52,194 nt of DNA from Clostridium pascui (GTDB lineage: Bacteria; Bacillota; Clostridia; Clostridiales; Clostridiaceae). Below, piece after piece: positions 1 through 7,915 of the stretch. Each line of letters opens with the position of its first letter. Position 1 is the stretch's first letter. Location: the NCBI RefSeq assembly GCF_016908015.1, contig NZ_JAFBDB010000011.1, forward strand, positions 1 to 52,194, written 5' to 3'. The position numbers and the translations under genes were made by a program. The notes under the pieces are model-generated. The model worked only from the letters and a program-made list of their open reading frames with translations. It did not search any database and was not told the origin of the DNA.

Positions 1-34
1 TGACTGATACTAATAGGTCGAGGGCTTGATCTAA
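1..34 (+). rRNA. rrl: 23S ribosomal RNA, 3' end (partial)
   Basis: The window opens with the conserved 3' tail of bacterial 23S rRNA (actaataggtcgagggctt). The gene begins outside the window. The exact mature 3' end is approximate, within a few bases. A 5S gene follows about 48 bases later, as expected for a 16S-23S-5S operon. No tRNA gene lies between them. Confidence 0.9.
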
Positions 35-82
35 TTTATAGTACTCTGTGCAATTTTGAAAGAACATAGTTCTTTCTATAAT

Positions 83-200
83 ATCTGGTGATTATAGCTT
101 GAAGGTAACACCCGTACCCATTCCGAACACGAAGGTTAAGCTTCAAAGCGCCAATGGTACTGCCGGGGAGGCCCGGTGGGAGAGTAGGTTGTTGCCAGAT
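83..200 (+). rRNA. rrf: 5S ribosomal RNA
   Basis: This 118-base segment begins ATCTGGTG and ends TTGCCAGAT. These ends are complementary and form helix I of 5S rRNA. The conserved internal blocks CCGTACCCATTCCGAACACG and GAGAGTAGG are present. The length matches clostridial 5S genes. It sits between the 23S tail and a strong intrinsic terminator, so it closes the upstream rRNA operon. Confidence 0.95.
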
Positions 201-237
201 AAAAAAATCCTGTGGTTTTACTACAGGATTTTTTTTA
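201..237 (+). terminator. Intrinsic terminator of the upstream rRNA operon
   Basis: An A-rich inverted repeat has arms 201-213 and 223-235 (core tcctgt/acagga) and a 9-base loop. A run of eight T residues ends the second arm. It begins immediately after the 5S gene. Confidence 0.9.
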
Positions 238-246
238 TTTCCTTTA

Positions 247-307
247 GTAAATCGTTATCATATAATTTTTTAAAACTGTAAATCGTTATCATGCAATTTT
301 TTTAAAA
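247..307 (+). repeat. Two direct repeats of about 29 bases upstream of the aro promoter
   Basis: A unit beginning gtaaatcgttatcat and ending in a T-run plus aaaa occurs at 247-275 and again at about 278-307, a 31-base period. The copies differ at two bases and by one T. The second copy ends 7 bases before the -35 box at 315. This is either a local duplication after the rRNA terminator or a pair of binding sites; the sequence does not decide which. Confidence 0.6.
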
Positions 308-314
308 TTAAGTA

Positions 315-342
315 TTGACATGAGACTAAATGGTGGTATAAT
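315..342 (+). promoter_or_regulatory. Consensus sigma-A promoter of the aromatic amino acid operon
   Basis: TTGACA at 315-320 and TATAAT at 337-342 both match the consensus perfectly, with a 16-base spacer. The predicted start site near 349 leaves a leader of about 300 bases before the first enzyme gene. That leader holds a short ORF and a terminator, so a strong promoter with downstream control fits. Confidence 0.85.
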
Positions 343-395
343 TTAACACAATAACAAAATCAAGTTATTAATATGACTATTTGGAGGAAAAACTC

Positions 396-551
396 ATGGA
401 AAACCTAATTAAAAGAGGAATGACAAGTCAATATGCATATTACTTTAGAAACTGGGGTTATTTTTTTAACGCTGGTTATTTGGCTTGGCAAAAATCTATA
501 TGGTTTAATTCTAATGAGTTAATTAATACACAAGAAATAAATTTTCTGTAA
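396..551 (+). CDS. Aromatic-rich leader peptide (51 aa) of the aro operon
   Basis: A short ORF has an ATG at 396, a GGAGG site at 383-387 and a TAA at 549-551. Residues 12-37 contain 12 aromatic residues out of 26: five Tyr (13, 15, 16, 22, 28), four Phe (17, 23, 24, 37) and three Trp (20, 31, 36). It lies between a consensus promoter and an intrinsic terminator, directly ahead of the genes for the common aromatic pathway and the Phe and Tyr branches. This is the structure of a leader peptide whose translation senses charged aromatic tRNAs: slow ribosomes would favour read-through of the terminator. The peptide itself is probably not functional as a protein. That the ORF is translated and controls termination is inferred, but composition, RBS, position and terminator all agree. 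Confidence 0.8.
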   Translation: MENLIKRGMTSQYAYYFRNWGYFFNAGYLAWQKSIWFNSNELINTQEINFL

Positions 552-588
552 CTACAAAGTCATAGTGTATTACATTATAAAGATATTT

Positions 589-623
589 AAAGAAGACTCA
601 TTAAAAAGGGTCTTCTTTTTTTA
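589..623 (+). terminator. Attenuator terminator ahead of the DAHP synthase gene
   Basis: A stem of arms 590-599 and 608-617 (aagaagactc with gggtcttctt) is followed by a T-run. It begins 38 bases after the leader ORF stop and ends before the enzyme gene at 651. A possible competing pairing is TTTTCT at 542-547, at the end of the leader ORF, with AGAAGA at 591-596. A ribosome finishing the leader would cover the first strand, while one stalled on the aromatic codons would leave it free. That 6-bp pairing is weak and unproven. Confidence 0.8.
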
Positions 624-650
624 TAAAAAAATTTTTAGGGGGCTATTTAA

Positions 651-1664
651 ATGATTATCGTAATGAAACACAATGCATCAAGAGAAAGTATCGAGAGAAT
701 CAAGAAGGAAATTATTGAAAAAGGAGTTCAAGCAGAGGAAATCAAAGGAGAAAAGCGCTGCGTAATTGGTCTGGTTGGTGACACAAGTATCATTGACCCA
801 GCACAAATAGAAGCAAATGAAGAAGTAGAAAAGATAATTCATGTGCAAGAGTCTTATAAAAAGGCAAATAGAATGTTCCATCCTGAAGACTCAATAATAC
901 CTGTAGGCAGTGAACTTATTGGGGGCACTAAGCTCGCTGTTATGGCAGGACCTTGTTCAGTAGAAAGTGAAGAACAAATCGTAGGACTTGCAGAAGAAAT
1001 TAAAAAATCAGGAGCTACATTCCTAAGAGGAGGAGCCTTCAAGCCAAGAACTTCACCATATAGTTTCCAAGGGATGGGACTTGAAGGACTTGAACTTTTA
1101 AAAATAGCTAGAGAAAAGACAGGACTTCCAATAGTGAGCGAGATTATGTCTCCACAGTATATAGAAAGATTTGTAGAGGATGTAGATGTAATTCAAGTAG
1201 GAGCACGAAATATGCAAAACTTCGATCTTTTAAAGGAATTAGGTAAAACAAATAAACCAATACTTTTAAAGAGAGGATTAGCTGCTACTATTGATGAATT
1301 CTTAATGTCAGCAGAATATATAATGGCAGGTGGAAATGAAAATGTTATTTTATGTGAAAGAGGAATAAGAACCTATGAAACTTACACAAGAAATACCTTA
1401 GATTTAAGTGCCATTCCTATAATAAAGAAACACAGTCATCTACCAGTAATTGTGGATCCAAGTCATGCAGGAGGAATTTGGTGGCTTGTAGAACCACTAG
1501 CAAAGGCAGCTGTAGCAGTGGGAGCAGATGGACTTATGATAGAAGTTCATAATAATCCTGCAAAGGCATTAAGTGATGGATCGCAATCCCTTAAGCCTGA
1601 AAAGTTCAGTTCACTTATGCAGACATTATCTATAATAGCAAATGCAGTAGATAGAGAAATCTAA
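651..1664 (+). CDS. aroF: 3-deoxy-7-phosphoheptulonate (DAHP) synthase, type I-beta with N-terminal regulatory domain
   Basis: This enzyme condenses phosphoenolpyruvate with erythrose 4-phosphate, the first step of the shikimate pathway. The first ~70 residues form a ferredoxin-like regulatory domain of the kind used for Tyr/Phe feedback in Thermotoga-type enzymes. The catalytic barrel follows, with AGPCSVES near residue 98 (metal-binding Cys), the substrate-binding FLRGGAFKPRTSPYSFQG and VDPSHAGG motifs. At 337 aa it is full length. The ATG at 651 has an AGGGGG site just upstream. It is the first structural gene after the attenuator, so the leader would control entry into the whole pathway. 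The symbol aroF follows clostridial use; aroG or aroA(G) are used for the same family elsewhere. Confidence 0.93.
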   Translation: MIIVMKHNASRESIERIKKEIIEKGVQAEEIKGEKRCVIGLVGDTSIIDPAQIEANEEVEKIIHVQESYKKANRMFHPEDSIIPVGSELIGGTKLAVMAGPCSVESEEQIVGLAEEIKKSGATFLRGGAFKPRTSPYSFQGMGLEGLELLKIAREKTGLPIVSEIMSPQYIERFVEDVDVIQVGARNMQNFDLLKELGKTNKPILLKRGLAATIDEFLMSAEYIMAGGNENVILCERGIRTYETYTRNTLDLSAIPIIKKHSHLPVIVDPSHAGGIWWLVEPLAKAAVAVGADGLMIEVHNNPAKALSDGSQSLKPEKFSSLMQTLSIIANAVDREI

Positions 1665-1685
1665 GGATATTAATAGGGGGCAAAT

Positions 1686-2537
1686 ATGAGGGGGCTAGAT
1701 TTAAATATAACAATTGTAGGTCTGGGGCTTATGGGAGGATCCTATGCCCTAGCCCTAAAAAAATTAAAGCCAAAAAAGATTTACGCTATTGACATAGATG
1801 AGGAAGCCTTAAGCTTTGGGGAGAAGAGTGGGATTATTGATAAAGGCTTCACGGATCCTGAGATTCCTCTAAAAGAATCAGATTTAGTAATAATATGCGT
1901 TTATCCTAAAATGATAAAAGACTTTATTAAGAATAATATAGATAATTTTAAGTCAGGAGCAGTAATAACAGATATTACAGGAATAAAGAAGGAATTTGCT
2001 CAGGAAATAAATAATGTTTTAAGAGAAGACATAGATTTCGTTTTTGGACATCCAATGGCAGGAAAGGAATTTGAGGGAGTAAAATATGCTTCCGAGGAAA
2101 TATTTAAAGGAGCAAACTATATAATAATTCCCACAGATAAAAATAAAGAAAAAAGCATAGAACTAATAGAAAATGTTTCAAGAAGTATTGGCTTTAAAAA
2201 TGTAGAAAGGTTAAGCATAGAAAAACATGATGAAGTTATTGGCTTTGCAAGCCAGCTTCCTCATGTAATAGCAGTATCTTTGGTAAATAGTGATAACCTT
2301 GGTGTTGATATAGGGAAATTTACTGGTGATAGTTATAGAGATCTTACTAGAATTGCTAGAATAAATACAAAGCTATGGGCTGAACTTTTTATGGGAAATA
2401 AGGATAATTTAATTGCTCAAATAGAGAAATTTCAAGAAAATATAGCAAATATAAAAAATGCTTTAATAAATGATGAAGCTGAGGTTTTAGGACAAATTTT
2501 AAACAAGGCAAGAAAAAAAAGAGAGGAGATGTCCTAA
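1686..2537 (+). CDS. tyrA: Prephenate dehydrogenase
   Basis: This enzyme oxidatively decarboxylates prephenate to 4-hydroxyphenylpyruvate, the committed step to tyrosine. The N-terminal Rossmann motif IVGLGLMGGSYALAL binds NAD(P). The FGHPMAGKE segment carries the catalytic His region, and a helical C-terminal domain contains LPHVIAVSLVN. At 283 aa it lacks the C-terminal ACT domain of the Bacillus enzyme, so feedback by Tyr may act elsewhere, for example on the DAHP synthase N-domain or at the attenuator. It lies 21 bases after the DAHP synthase gene and 3 bases before aroB, clearly within one operon. Confidence 0.92.
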   Translation: MRGLDLNITIVGLGLMGGSYALALKKLKPKKIYAIDIDEEALSFGEKSGIIDKGFTDPEIPLKESDLVIICVYPKMIKDFIKNNIDNFKSGAVITDITGIKKEFAQEINNVLREDIDFVFGHPMAGKEFEGVKYASEEIFKGANYIIIPTDKNKEKSIELIENVSRSIGFKNVERLSIEKHDEVIGFASQLPHVIAVSLVNSDNLGVDIGKFTGDSYRDLTRIARINTKLWAELFMGNKDNLIAQIEKFQENIANIKNALINDEAEVLGQILNKARKKREEMS

Positions 2538-2540
2538 CTT

Positions 2541-3596
2541 ATGGAACTTAGGATAAATCTTACTGAACAGAGTTACCCCATTTATATAGGAAGAGGGGTA
2601 TTAGGACGATTAGGAGAAGAAATAAAGAAAATATATTCTAATAAAAAAATTGCTGTAGTAACAGATGAAAATGTAGACAAATTTTATGGAGAGAAAGTAA
2701 AATCTACGCTAGAAAAGTCAGGCTTTCAAGTCTTTAAAATAGTAGTAAAACCAGGGGAAAAAAGTAAATCAATAGAGGAACTTGTGAATTTGTATAATAA
2801 TATTTTAGATGCAGAAATTACAAGAGGAGATCTTATAATTGCTCTTGGTGGAGGAGTTGTAGGTGATTTAACAGGCTTTGCAGCCTCTACACTTTTAAGG
2901 GGAATTCCATATATTCAGATACCAACTTCCCTTCTAGCGCAGATAGATAGTAGTATTGGTGGAAAAGTTGCTGTAGATTTACCAAGAGGAAAGAACTTGG
3001 TTGGAAACTTTTATCATCCACAGGCAGTTTTCATAGATCCAGATGTACTGGATACTTTGGATAAAAGGTTTTTTTATGATGGCATGGCAGAAGTAATAAA
3101 ATATGGATGTATAAAAAATAAGGAATTGTTTTATAAGTTAATGGAATGTGATGAGAAGAGGATTCTAGAAAGCATTGAAGATATAATTTATACTTGCTGC
3201 TGTATAAAAAAAGAAGTGGTTGAAAAAGACGAAAAGGATAATCATGATAGAATGATTTTAAACTTTGGACACACCTTAGGGCATGCTATTGAAAAATACT
3301 ATAACTTTGAAAAATATACCCATGGGGAAGCTGTTGCACTGGGGATGTACATCATAACTAAAAAAAGTGAGGAAATGAATCTAACTAAAAAAGGAACTGC
3401 TGAATTGATAGGGGAAGTTCTAAGTAAACATAACCTTGAACATGAAATTTACCTAGAAGATAGGGAGAGTATACTTAAAGCAATTTCTTTTGATAAAAAA
3501 AGCAAAGGAGAATTTATAGATATAATACTCCTAAAAGATATTGGAGAAAGCTTTATACACAAAATCGAAAAAGAAAAAATAAGTAGTTTTATTTAA
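2541..3596 (+). CDS. aroB: 3-dehydroquinate synthase
   Basis: This enzyme converts DAHP to 3-dehydroquinate using NAD+ and a divalent metal. The NAD-binding GGGVVGDLTGFAAST block, the phosphate-binding PTSLLAQIDSSIGGK block and the metal-binding GHTLGHAIE and THGEAVALGM motifs are all intact. The 351 aa length is normal for the family. It starts 3 bases after tyrA, which suggests coupled translation. Confidence 0.95.
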   Translation: MELRINLTEQSYPIYIGRGVLGRLGEEIKKIYSNKKIAVVTDENVDKFYGEKVKSTLEKSGFQVFKIVVKPGEKSKSIEELVNLYNNILDAEITRGDLIIALGGGVVGDLTGFAASTLLRGIPYIQIPTSLLAQIDSSIGGKVAVDLPRGKNLVGNFYHPQAVFIDPDVLDTLDKRFFYDGMAEVIKYGCIKNKELFYKLMECDEKRILESIEDIIYTCCCIKKEVVEKDEKDNHDRMILNFGHTLGHAIEKYYNFEKYTHGEAVALGMYIITKKSEEMNLTKKGTAELIGEVLSKHNLEHEIYLEDRESILKAISFDKKSKGEFIDIILLKDIGESFIHKIEKEKISSFI

Positions 3597-3626
3597 AAAT
3601 ATACAAGCACGAAAGGAGATGACATA

Positions 3627-4904
3627 GTGGGGAATATAAGAATTACACCATCACCTTTAAAAGGAGATATAAAAATTCCACCTTCAAAAAGCTTAGCTCA
3701 TAGGGCTGTTATATGTGCTGGACTTTCAGAAGGGATAAGTAATATAGATAACATTATATTTTCAGAGGACATTAAGGCTACCACAATGGGTATGGAGAGC
3801 CTTGGAATAGAAGTTAATAGAAAGGATGAAAGTATAAATATTAAGGGCAAATCAAAATTAAGCTTGGTAAACAGTATGATAAACTGTAATGAATCTGGTT
3901 CTACTTTGAGATTTTTAATACCATTAGCATTACTTACTGGAGAAGAGATAAGTTTTGAAGGAAGAGGAAAGCTTGTGTCGAGACCCTTAGATGTATATTA
4001 TGAAATGTTCAAAAATCAAAACATACAATATGAAAACAATAATGGACAGCTGCCTCTAAAGGTAAAGGGATTCCTAAAGTCAGGTACCTTTTATGTTAAG
4101 GGAAATGTAAGTTCTCAATTTGTTACTGGACTTATGTTTGCGCTTCCATTATTAGAAGGAGATTCTAAAATAATAGTAACCACAGAATTAGAGTCTAAAG
4201 GGTACGTAGATTTAACTATAGATTGCATGGATAAGTTTGGAGTTAAAATAGAAAATAAGGGTTATAAAGAATTTTATATTAAAGGAAATCAAAAGTATAT
4301 AAGCAGAGATTACAGAGTAGAAGGAGATTTTTCGCAGGCGGCCTTTTGGATAGTTGCAGGTATCCTTGGAGCTAATATAAAATGTAAGGATTTAAATTTA
4401 AATTCTCTCCAAGGAGATAAAATAATACTTGATATAGTAAAAGAAATGGGATCAAATATTAAGATTAGTGAAGATACTATAGAAGTTTGTAAGTCTCAAA
4501 CAAAAGGAATTGTAATTAATGCTTCAGAATGTCCAGATCTTGTTCCTATAATTTCAGTACTAGGAGCATTAAGTGAAGGTACTACAAAAATAATAAACGC
4601 TGAAAGAGTTAGAATAAAGGAATGTGACAGACTTAAGGCTATGCAAACAGAGCTTACTAAAGTAGGAGCGGATATAGAAGAAACTGAAGATGGATTAATA
4701 ATAAGGGGAAAGAGCTCATTAAAGGGTGGAACTGTAGACAGCTGGAATGACCATAGAATAGCAATGGCAATGGCAGTAGCATCAATTAAATGCGAAGAAC
4801 CTATTATAATAACAAATAGTAATGCAGTTACAAAATCCTATCCGGAATTCTGGAAAGATTTTAAGATGCTGGGGGGGAATATAGATGAGTGGAGTGTGGG
4901 GTAG
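3627..4904 (+). CDS. aroA: 5-enolpyruvylshikimate-3-phosphate (EPSP) synthase
   Basis: This enzyme transfers enolpyruvyl from PEP to shikimate 3-phosphate. The signatures are PPSKSLAHRA near the N-terminus, NESGSTLRFL, RVRIKECDRLKAM and NDHRIAMAMA near the C-terminus. The length of 425 aa is normal. The GTG start at 3627 is supported by an AAAGGAGAT site at 3612-3620. The stop lies 20 bases inside aroC, so the two genes overlap. The PEP-site motif does not follow the NAGTA pattern of E. coli AroA, so glyphosate sensitivity cannot be assumed from the family name. Confidence 0.94.
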   Translation: MGNIRITPSPLKGDIKIPPSKSLAHRAVICAGLSEGISNIDNIIFSEDIKATTMGMESLGIEVNRKDESINIKGKSKLSLVNSMINCNESGSTLRFLIPLALLTGEEISFEGRGKLVSRPLDVYYEMFKNQNIQYENNNGQLPLKVKGFLKSGTFYVKGNVSSQFVTGLMFALPLLEGDSKIIVTTELESKGYVDLTIDCMDKFGVKIENKGYKEFYIKGNQKYISRDYRVEGDFSQAAFWIVAGILGANIKCKDLNLNSLQGDKIILDIVKEMGSNIKISEDTIEVCKSQTKGIVINASECPDLVPIISVLGALSEGTTKIINAERVRIKECDRLKAMQTELTKVGADIEETEDGLIIRGKSSLKGGTVDSWNDHRIAMAMAVASIKCEEPIIITNSNAVTKSYPEFWKDFKMLGGNIDEWSVG

Positions 4905-5955
4905 CAAAATAAAATACTCAATTTTTGGTGAATCTCATGGAGAGGCAATAGGAATTACAATAGATGGTTTAGAGCCAGGAATAGAGCTGGATTTAGAGGA
5001 GATAAATAGAGAAATGAGAAGACGTGCTCCAGGGAAAAACAAGTTGTCTACATCTAGGGAAGAAAAAGATGAATTTCAGATTTTAAGTGGTTATTTTAAT
5101 AATAAAACTACTGGAACTCCACTCTGTGCTGTAATAAGAAATAGTGACCATCACTCAAAGGATTATGAAAAAACCAAAGATTTAATGAGGCCTGGACACG
5201 CTGATTATACAGGAAAAGTAAAGTTTAGCGGTTTCAATGACTATAGAGGAGGGGGGCATTTTTCAGGAAGAATTACTGCACCTATCGTTTTTGCTGGTGC
5301 TTTAGCAAAGCAAATTCTAAGCAGAAAAGGAATAATGATTGGGAGTCATATAAAGTCTATTGGAACTGTTGAAGAAGAATATTTCGATGAAGTTAATATT
5401 AAAGAAGATTTATTAAAGGAGCTATCACAAAAAGAGTTTCCAACTATAGATGAAGAAAAAAGTTTAAGTATGCAGGAAGAGATATTAAATGCAAGAGAAA
5501 ACTTAGACTCAATAGGCGGAATAGTAGAATGTGCAATTTTAAATTTGCCGCCAGGGGTGGGGTCACCATTCTTTGGCTCAGTAGAGAGCATGCTAAGCAG
5601 TCTTTTATTCTCAATTCCAGCAGTTAAGGGGGTTGAGTTTGGAGCAGGCTTTAGAATATCTAAAATGAAAGGTTCAGGGGCAAATGATGAGTTTTATATT
5701 GAAAATAAGATAATTAAAACTTATACAAATAATAATGGTGGAATCTTAGGTGGAATTACAAACGGAATGCCAGTGATATTTAGAACAGCCTTTAAGCCGA
5801 CTCCATCCATAGCACAAGAGCAGAGAACAGTAGATATTTGTAAGAATGAAAATACTACAATAGAAATTCAGGGTAGGCATGATCCTTGTATTGTACAGAG
5901 GGCTGTGCCAGTGGTAGAAGCAGCAGCAGCTATGGGTATATTAGAATTAGTGTAA
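4885..5955 (+). CDS. aroC: Chorismate synthase
   Basis: This FMN-dependent enzyme makes chorismate, the branch point for Phe, Tyr, Trp, folate and quinones. It shows GESHGEAIGITIDGLEPG at the N-terminus, RRRAPGKNKLSTSREEKDE, RPGHADYTGKVKF with YRGGGHFSGR, and a C-terminal RAVPVVEAA block. The length of 356 aa is typical. The start overlaps the end of aroA by 20 bases, which indicates translational coupling. Confidence 0.95.
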   Translation: MSGVWGSKIKYSIFGESHGEAIGITIDGLEPGIELDLEEINREMRRRAPGKNKLSTSREEKDEFQILSGYFNNKTTGTPLCAVIRNSDHHSKDYEKTKDLMRPGHADYTGKVKFSGFNDYRGGGHFSGRITAPIVFAGALAKQILSRKGIMIGSHIKSIGTVEEEYFDEVNIKEDLLKELSQKEFPTIDEEKSLSMQEEILNARENLDSIGGIVECAILNLPPGVGSPFFGSVESMLSSLLFSIPAVKGVEFGAGFRISKMKGSGANDEFYIENKIIKTYTNNNGGILGGITNGMPVIFRTAFKPTPSIAQEQRTVDICKNENTTIEIQGRHDPCIVQRAVPVVEAAAAMGILELV

Positions 5956-5969
5956 AGGGGAATAATCTA

Positions 5970-7151
5970 ATGGACATTTTGCAGAATTTGAGAAATGAAA
6001 TTGATGAAATAGATAAACAGCTTGTAGAGTTATTTGAAAAGAGAATGGAGACAGTTTTAAAGGTAGCTCAATATAAGAAGGAAAATAATATACCTATATT
6101 AAATAAAAGTAGAGAAGATGAGGTTATTGAAAAAAACGTAAAGTTCTTAAAAAATAAAGGATTTAAGAGGGCAGAGGCAGAATTTTTAAAAAGTGTAATG
6201 ACCATTAGCAGAAAGGCTCAAGCAAAGGAAATTTTTGAATATAATATAGAGATGAAAGATGATAAAAAAAGTGAACTTGAGTATTTAGTAAGTAATGAAG
6301 CTGCCTGTGTACCGAAAAAAGATAAAATAAATGTAGGCTTTCAAGGGGTACCAGGTTCTTTTAGCGAAGAAGCTTTATTAGAGTATTTTGGAGATGAGGT
6401 AACTATCCATAATGTGCGAGAATTTGAAGATATATTTAGAGCACTAAAAAATAATGAAATAGACTACGGAGTGCTTCCTATTGAGAACTCATCCACAGGA
6501 GGTATAGTAGAAGTATATGATCTTTTAAGAAAATACGGTTTTTTCATAGTTGGAGAGAGAACTATAAAGGTAAATCACAATCTTTTAGGAATAAAGGGAA
6601 CCAAAATAGAAGATATAAAAGAAGTATATTCTCATCCTCAAGCTTTGCAGCAGAGCGGAGAGTTTCTAAAGGATTATTCTAATTGGGAGAAAATACCTTA
6701 TAGAAACACAGCAGCTAGCGCAGAGTTAATAAAAAATGAAAACAGCAAATTAAAAGCTGCCATTGGCAGTAAAAGAGCTGGAGAAATTTATAATTTGGAT
6801 ATAATAGAGGAAAATATAAATTATAATAAGAATAACTATACAAGATTTATAGTTATTGGAAAGAACTTAGAGTTACAAAGTGATTATGATAAGATTAGTA
6901 TAATACTTACTCTTCCCCATAAGGCAGGCTCTCTTTATAATATTTTAAGCATTTTTGCTGAATATAACTTAAGTTTGTTAAAAATAGAGTCAAGACCTAT
7001 TGTAGATAAGTCCTTTGAATACTTTTTTTATATTGATTTTGAAGGAAATTTAGATAGTCAATCTGTAAAAGAGGCTATGGGAGAGCTTAGAAACAATAGC
7101 TATGATTTTAAGCTGCTTGGAAACTATAGAGCACACAGTATTAATAAATAA
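5970..7151 (+). CDS. pheA: Bifunctional chorismate mutase / prephenate dehydratase (P-protein)
   Basis: It catalyses chorismate to prephenate and then prephenate to phenylpyruvate. Residues 1 to ~88 form an AroQ-type chorismate mutase helix bundle. From about 118 comes prephenate dehydratase (VGFQGVPGSFSEEAL, LPIENSSTGG, catalytic NYTRF), and a C-terminal ACT domain carries the Phe-binding ESRP motif. The start is placed at the ATG at 5970 because an AAAGGGG site ends 9 bases upstream. An upstream in-frame start near 5886 lies inside aroC and would add residues with no homology. The 393 aa length suits the fused family. The chorismate mutase here supplies prephenate to TyrA too. Confidence 0.93.
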   Translation: MDILQNLRNEIDEIDKQLVELFEKRMETVLKVAQYKKENNIPILNKSREDEVIEKNVKFLKNKGFKRAEAEFLKSVMTISRKAQAKEIFEYNIEMKDDKKSELEYLVSNEAACVPKKDKINVGFQGVPGSFSEEALLEYFGDEVTIHNVREFEDIFRALKNNEIDYGVLPIENSSTGGIVEVYDLLRKYGFFIVGERTIKVNHNLLGIKGTKIEDIKEVYSHPQALQQSGEFLKDYSNWEKIPYRNTAASAELIKNENSKLKAAIGSKRAGEIYNLDIIEENINYNKNNYTRFIVIGKNLELQSDYDKISIILTLPHKAGSLYNILSIFAEYNLSLLKIESRPIVDKSFEYFFYIDFEGNLDSQSVKEAMGELRNNSYDFKLLGNYRAHSINK

Positions 7152-7197
7152 TTAAATAGTGTACTTTATATAAAGATTAATAGTGAAACGGTGGATA

Positions 7198-7767
7198 ATG
7201 TATATGAAAGGATTATGTGATAGTAGGTTAACTAAGAATATAGTGATAATTGGAATGCCTGGCTCGGGTAAAAGTACTATAGGAAAAGAGTTATCTAAAA
7301 GACTAAATATAGAGTTTTGTGATATAGATGAATATATAACTAAAAAAGATGGTAAAAGTATTCCGGAAATTTTCCAAAAGGGAGAGGAGCATTTTAGAAG
7401 TATTGAAAGCATAGCAGTGAAAGAGGTATCATCTAAAGTTCCTCAGGTCATAGCTACAGGAGGTGGGGTTATAAAAAGGGAGGAAAACATAAAAGCTTTA
7501 AGACAAAATGGGATTATAGTATTTCTTAATAGACCTGTAGATAACATAGCACAGGATGTGGATATAAAAAACAGACCTTTGTTAAAAGATGGGCCTGAAA
7601 AACTATATGAACTTTTTAAAGATAGGTATGAATTATATAATAAACATTGCGATTATAAAATAGAGAATGTCGACATGGAAGAATGCATAAAAAAGATTTT
7701 TGATTTCTTAAAGATTTCTAATCCTTTTCTGAAAGCTGATATTACTGAAACTAGTAGTGTTGAATAA
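7198..7767 (+). CDS. aroK: Shikimate kinase
   Basis: It phosphorylates shikimate with ATP. The Walker A motif GMPGSGKST is near the N-terminus, followed by the FCDIDEY shikimate-binding Asp region, the ATGGGVI motif and the NRPL lid region. The start is uncertain: GTG 7183, ATG 7198 and ATG 7204 are all in frame, and none has a strong ribosome binding site. It is the last gene of the aro operon. Shikimate dehydrogenase (aroE) and 3-dehydroquinate dehydratase are absent from this operon and window, so they must be elsewhere. Confidence 0.9.
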   Translation: MYMKGLCDSRLTKNIVIIGMPGSGKSTIGKELSKRLNIEFCDIDEYITKKDGKSIPEIFQKGEEHFRSIESIAVKEVSSKVPQVIATGGGVIKREENIKALRQNGIIVFLNRPVDNIAQDVDIKNRPLLKDGPEKLYELFKDRYELYNKHCDYKIENVDMEECIKKIFDFLKISNPFLKADITETSSVE

Positions 7768-7786
7768 ATGAATATGTAACTTAAAT

Positions 7787-7832
7787 AATCCAGTATATCC
7801 ATAGTTTAGAGATACTGGATTAATTTAATTTG
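7787..7832 (+). terminator. Probable terminator of the aro operon
   Basis: A perfect 10-bp inverted repeat has arms 7787-7796 (aatccagtat) and 7812-7821 (atactggatt). A broken T-rich tail rather than a clean U-run follows it. It is the only hairpin between aroK and the VanW gene. Confidence 0.6.
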
Positions 7833-7850
7833 TGCATTTTACATTAACTC

Positions 7851-7885
7851 AAAAAACTTTTTCAAATCCTCTTGGGTATATATTA
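7851..7885 (+). promoter_or_regulatory. Putative ECF sigma-type promoter of the VanW gene
   Basis: AAAAAACTT at 7851-7859 and GGGTATATAT beginning at 7874 lie ahead of the VanW gene. The same two elements occur ahead of the nearby ECF sigma gene at 9344-9376, with an identical 17-base step from the C of AAC to GGG. An AAC-type -35 element is typical of ECF promoters. Recognition by this particular sigma factor is inferred. Confidence 0.55.
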
Positions 7886-7915
7886 TATAAGAATTAAACA
7901 AGGGGGAACACACAG

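Noticed and set aside
99-281. 60-codon open frame on the plus strand
   Set aside because: It lies across the 5S rRNA gene and its terminator; the reading frame is an accident of conserved rRNA sequence.
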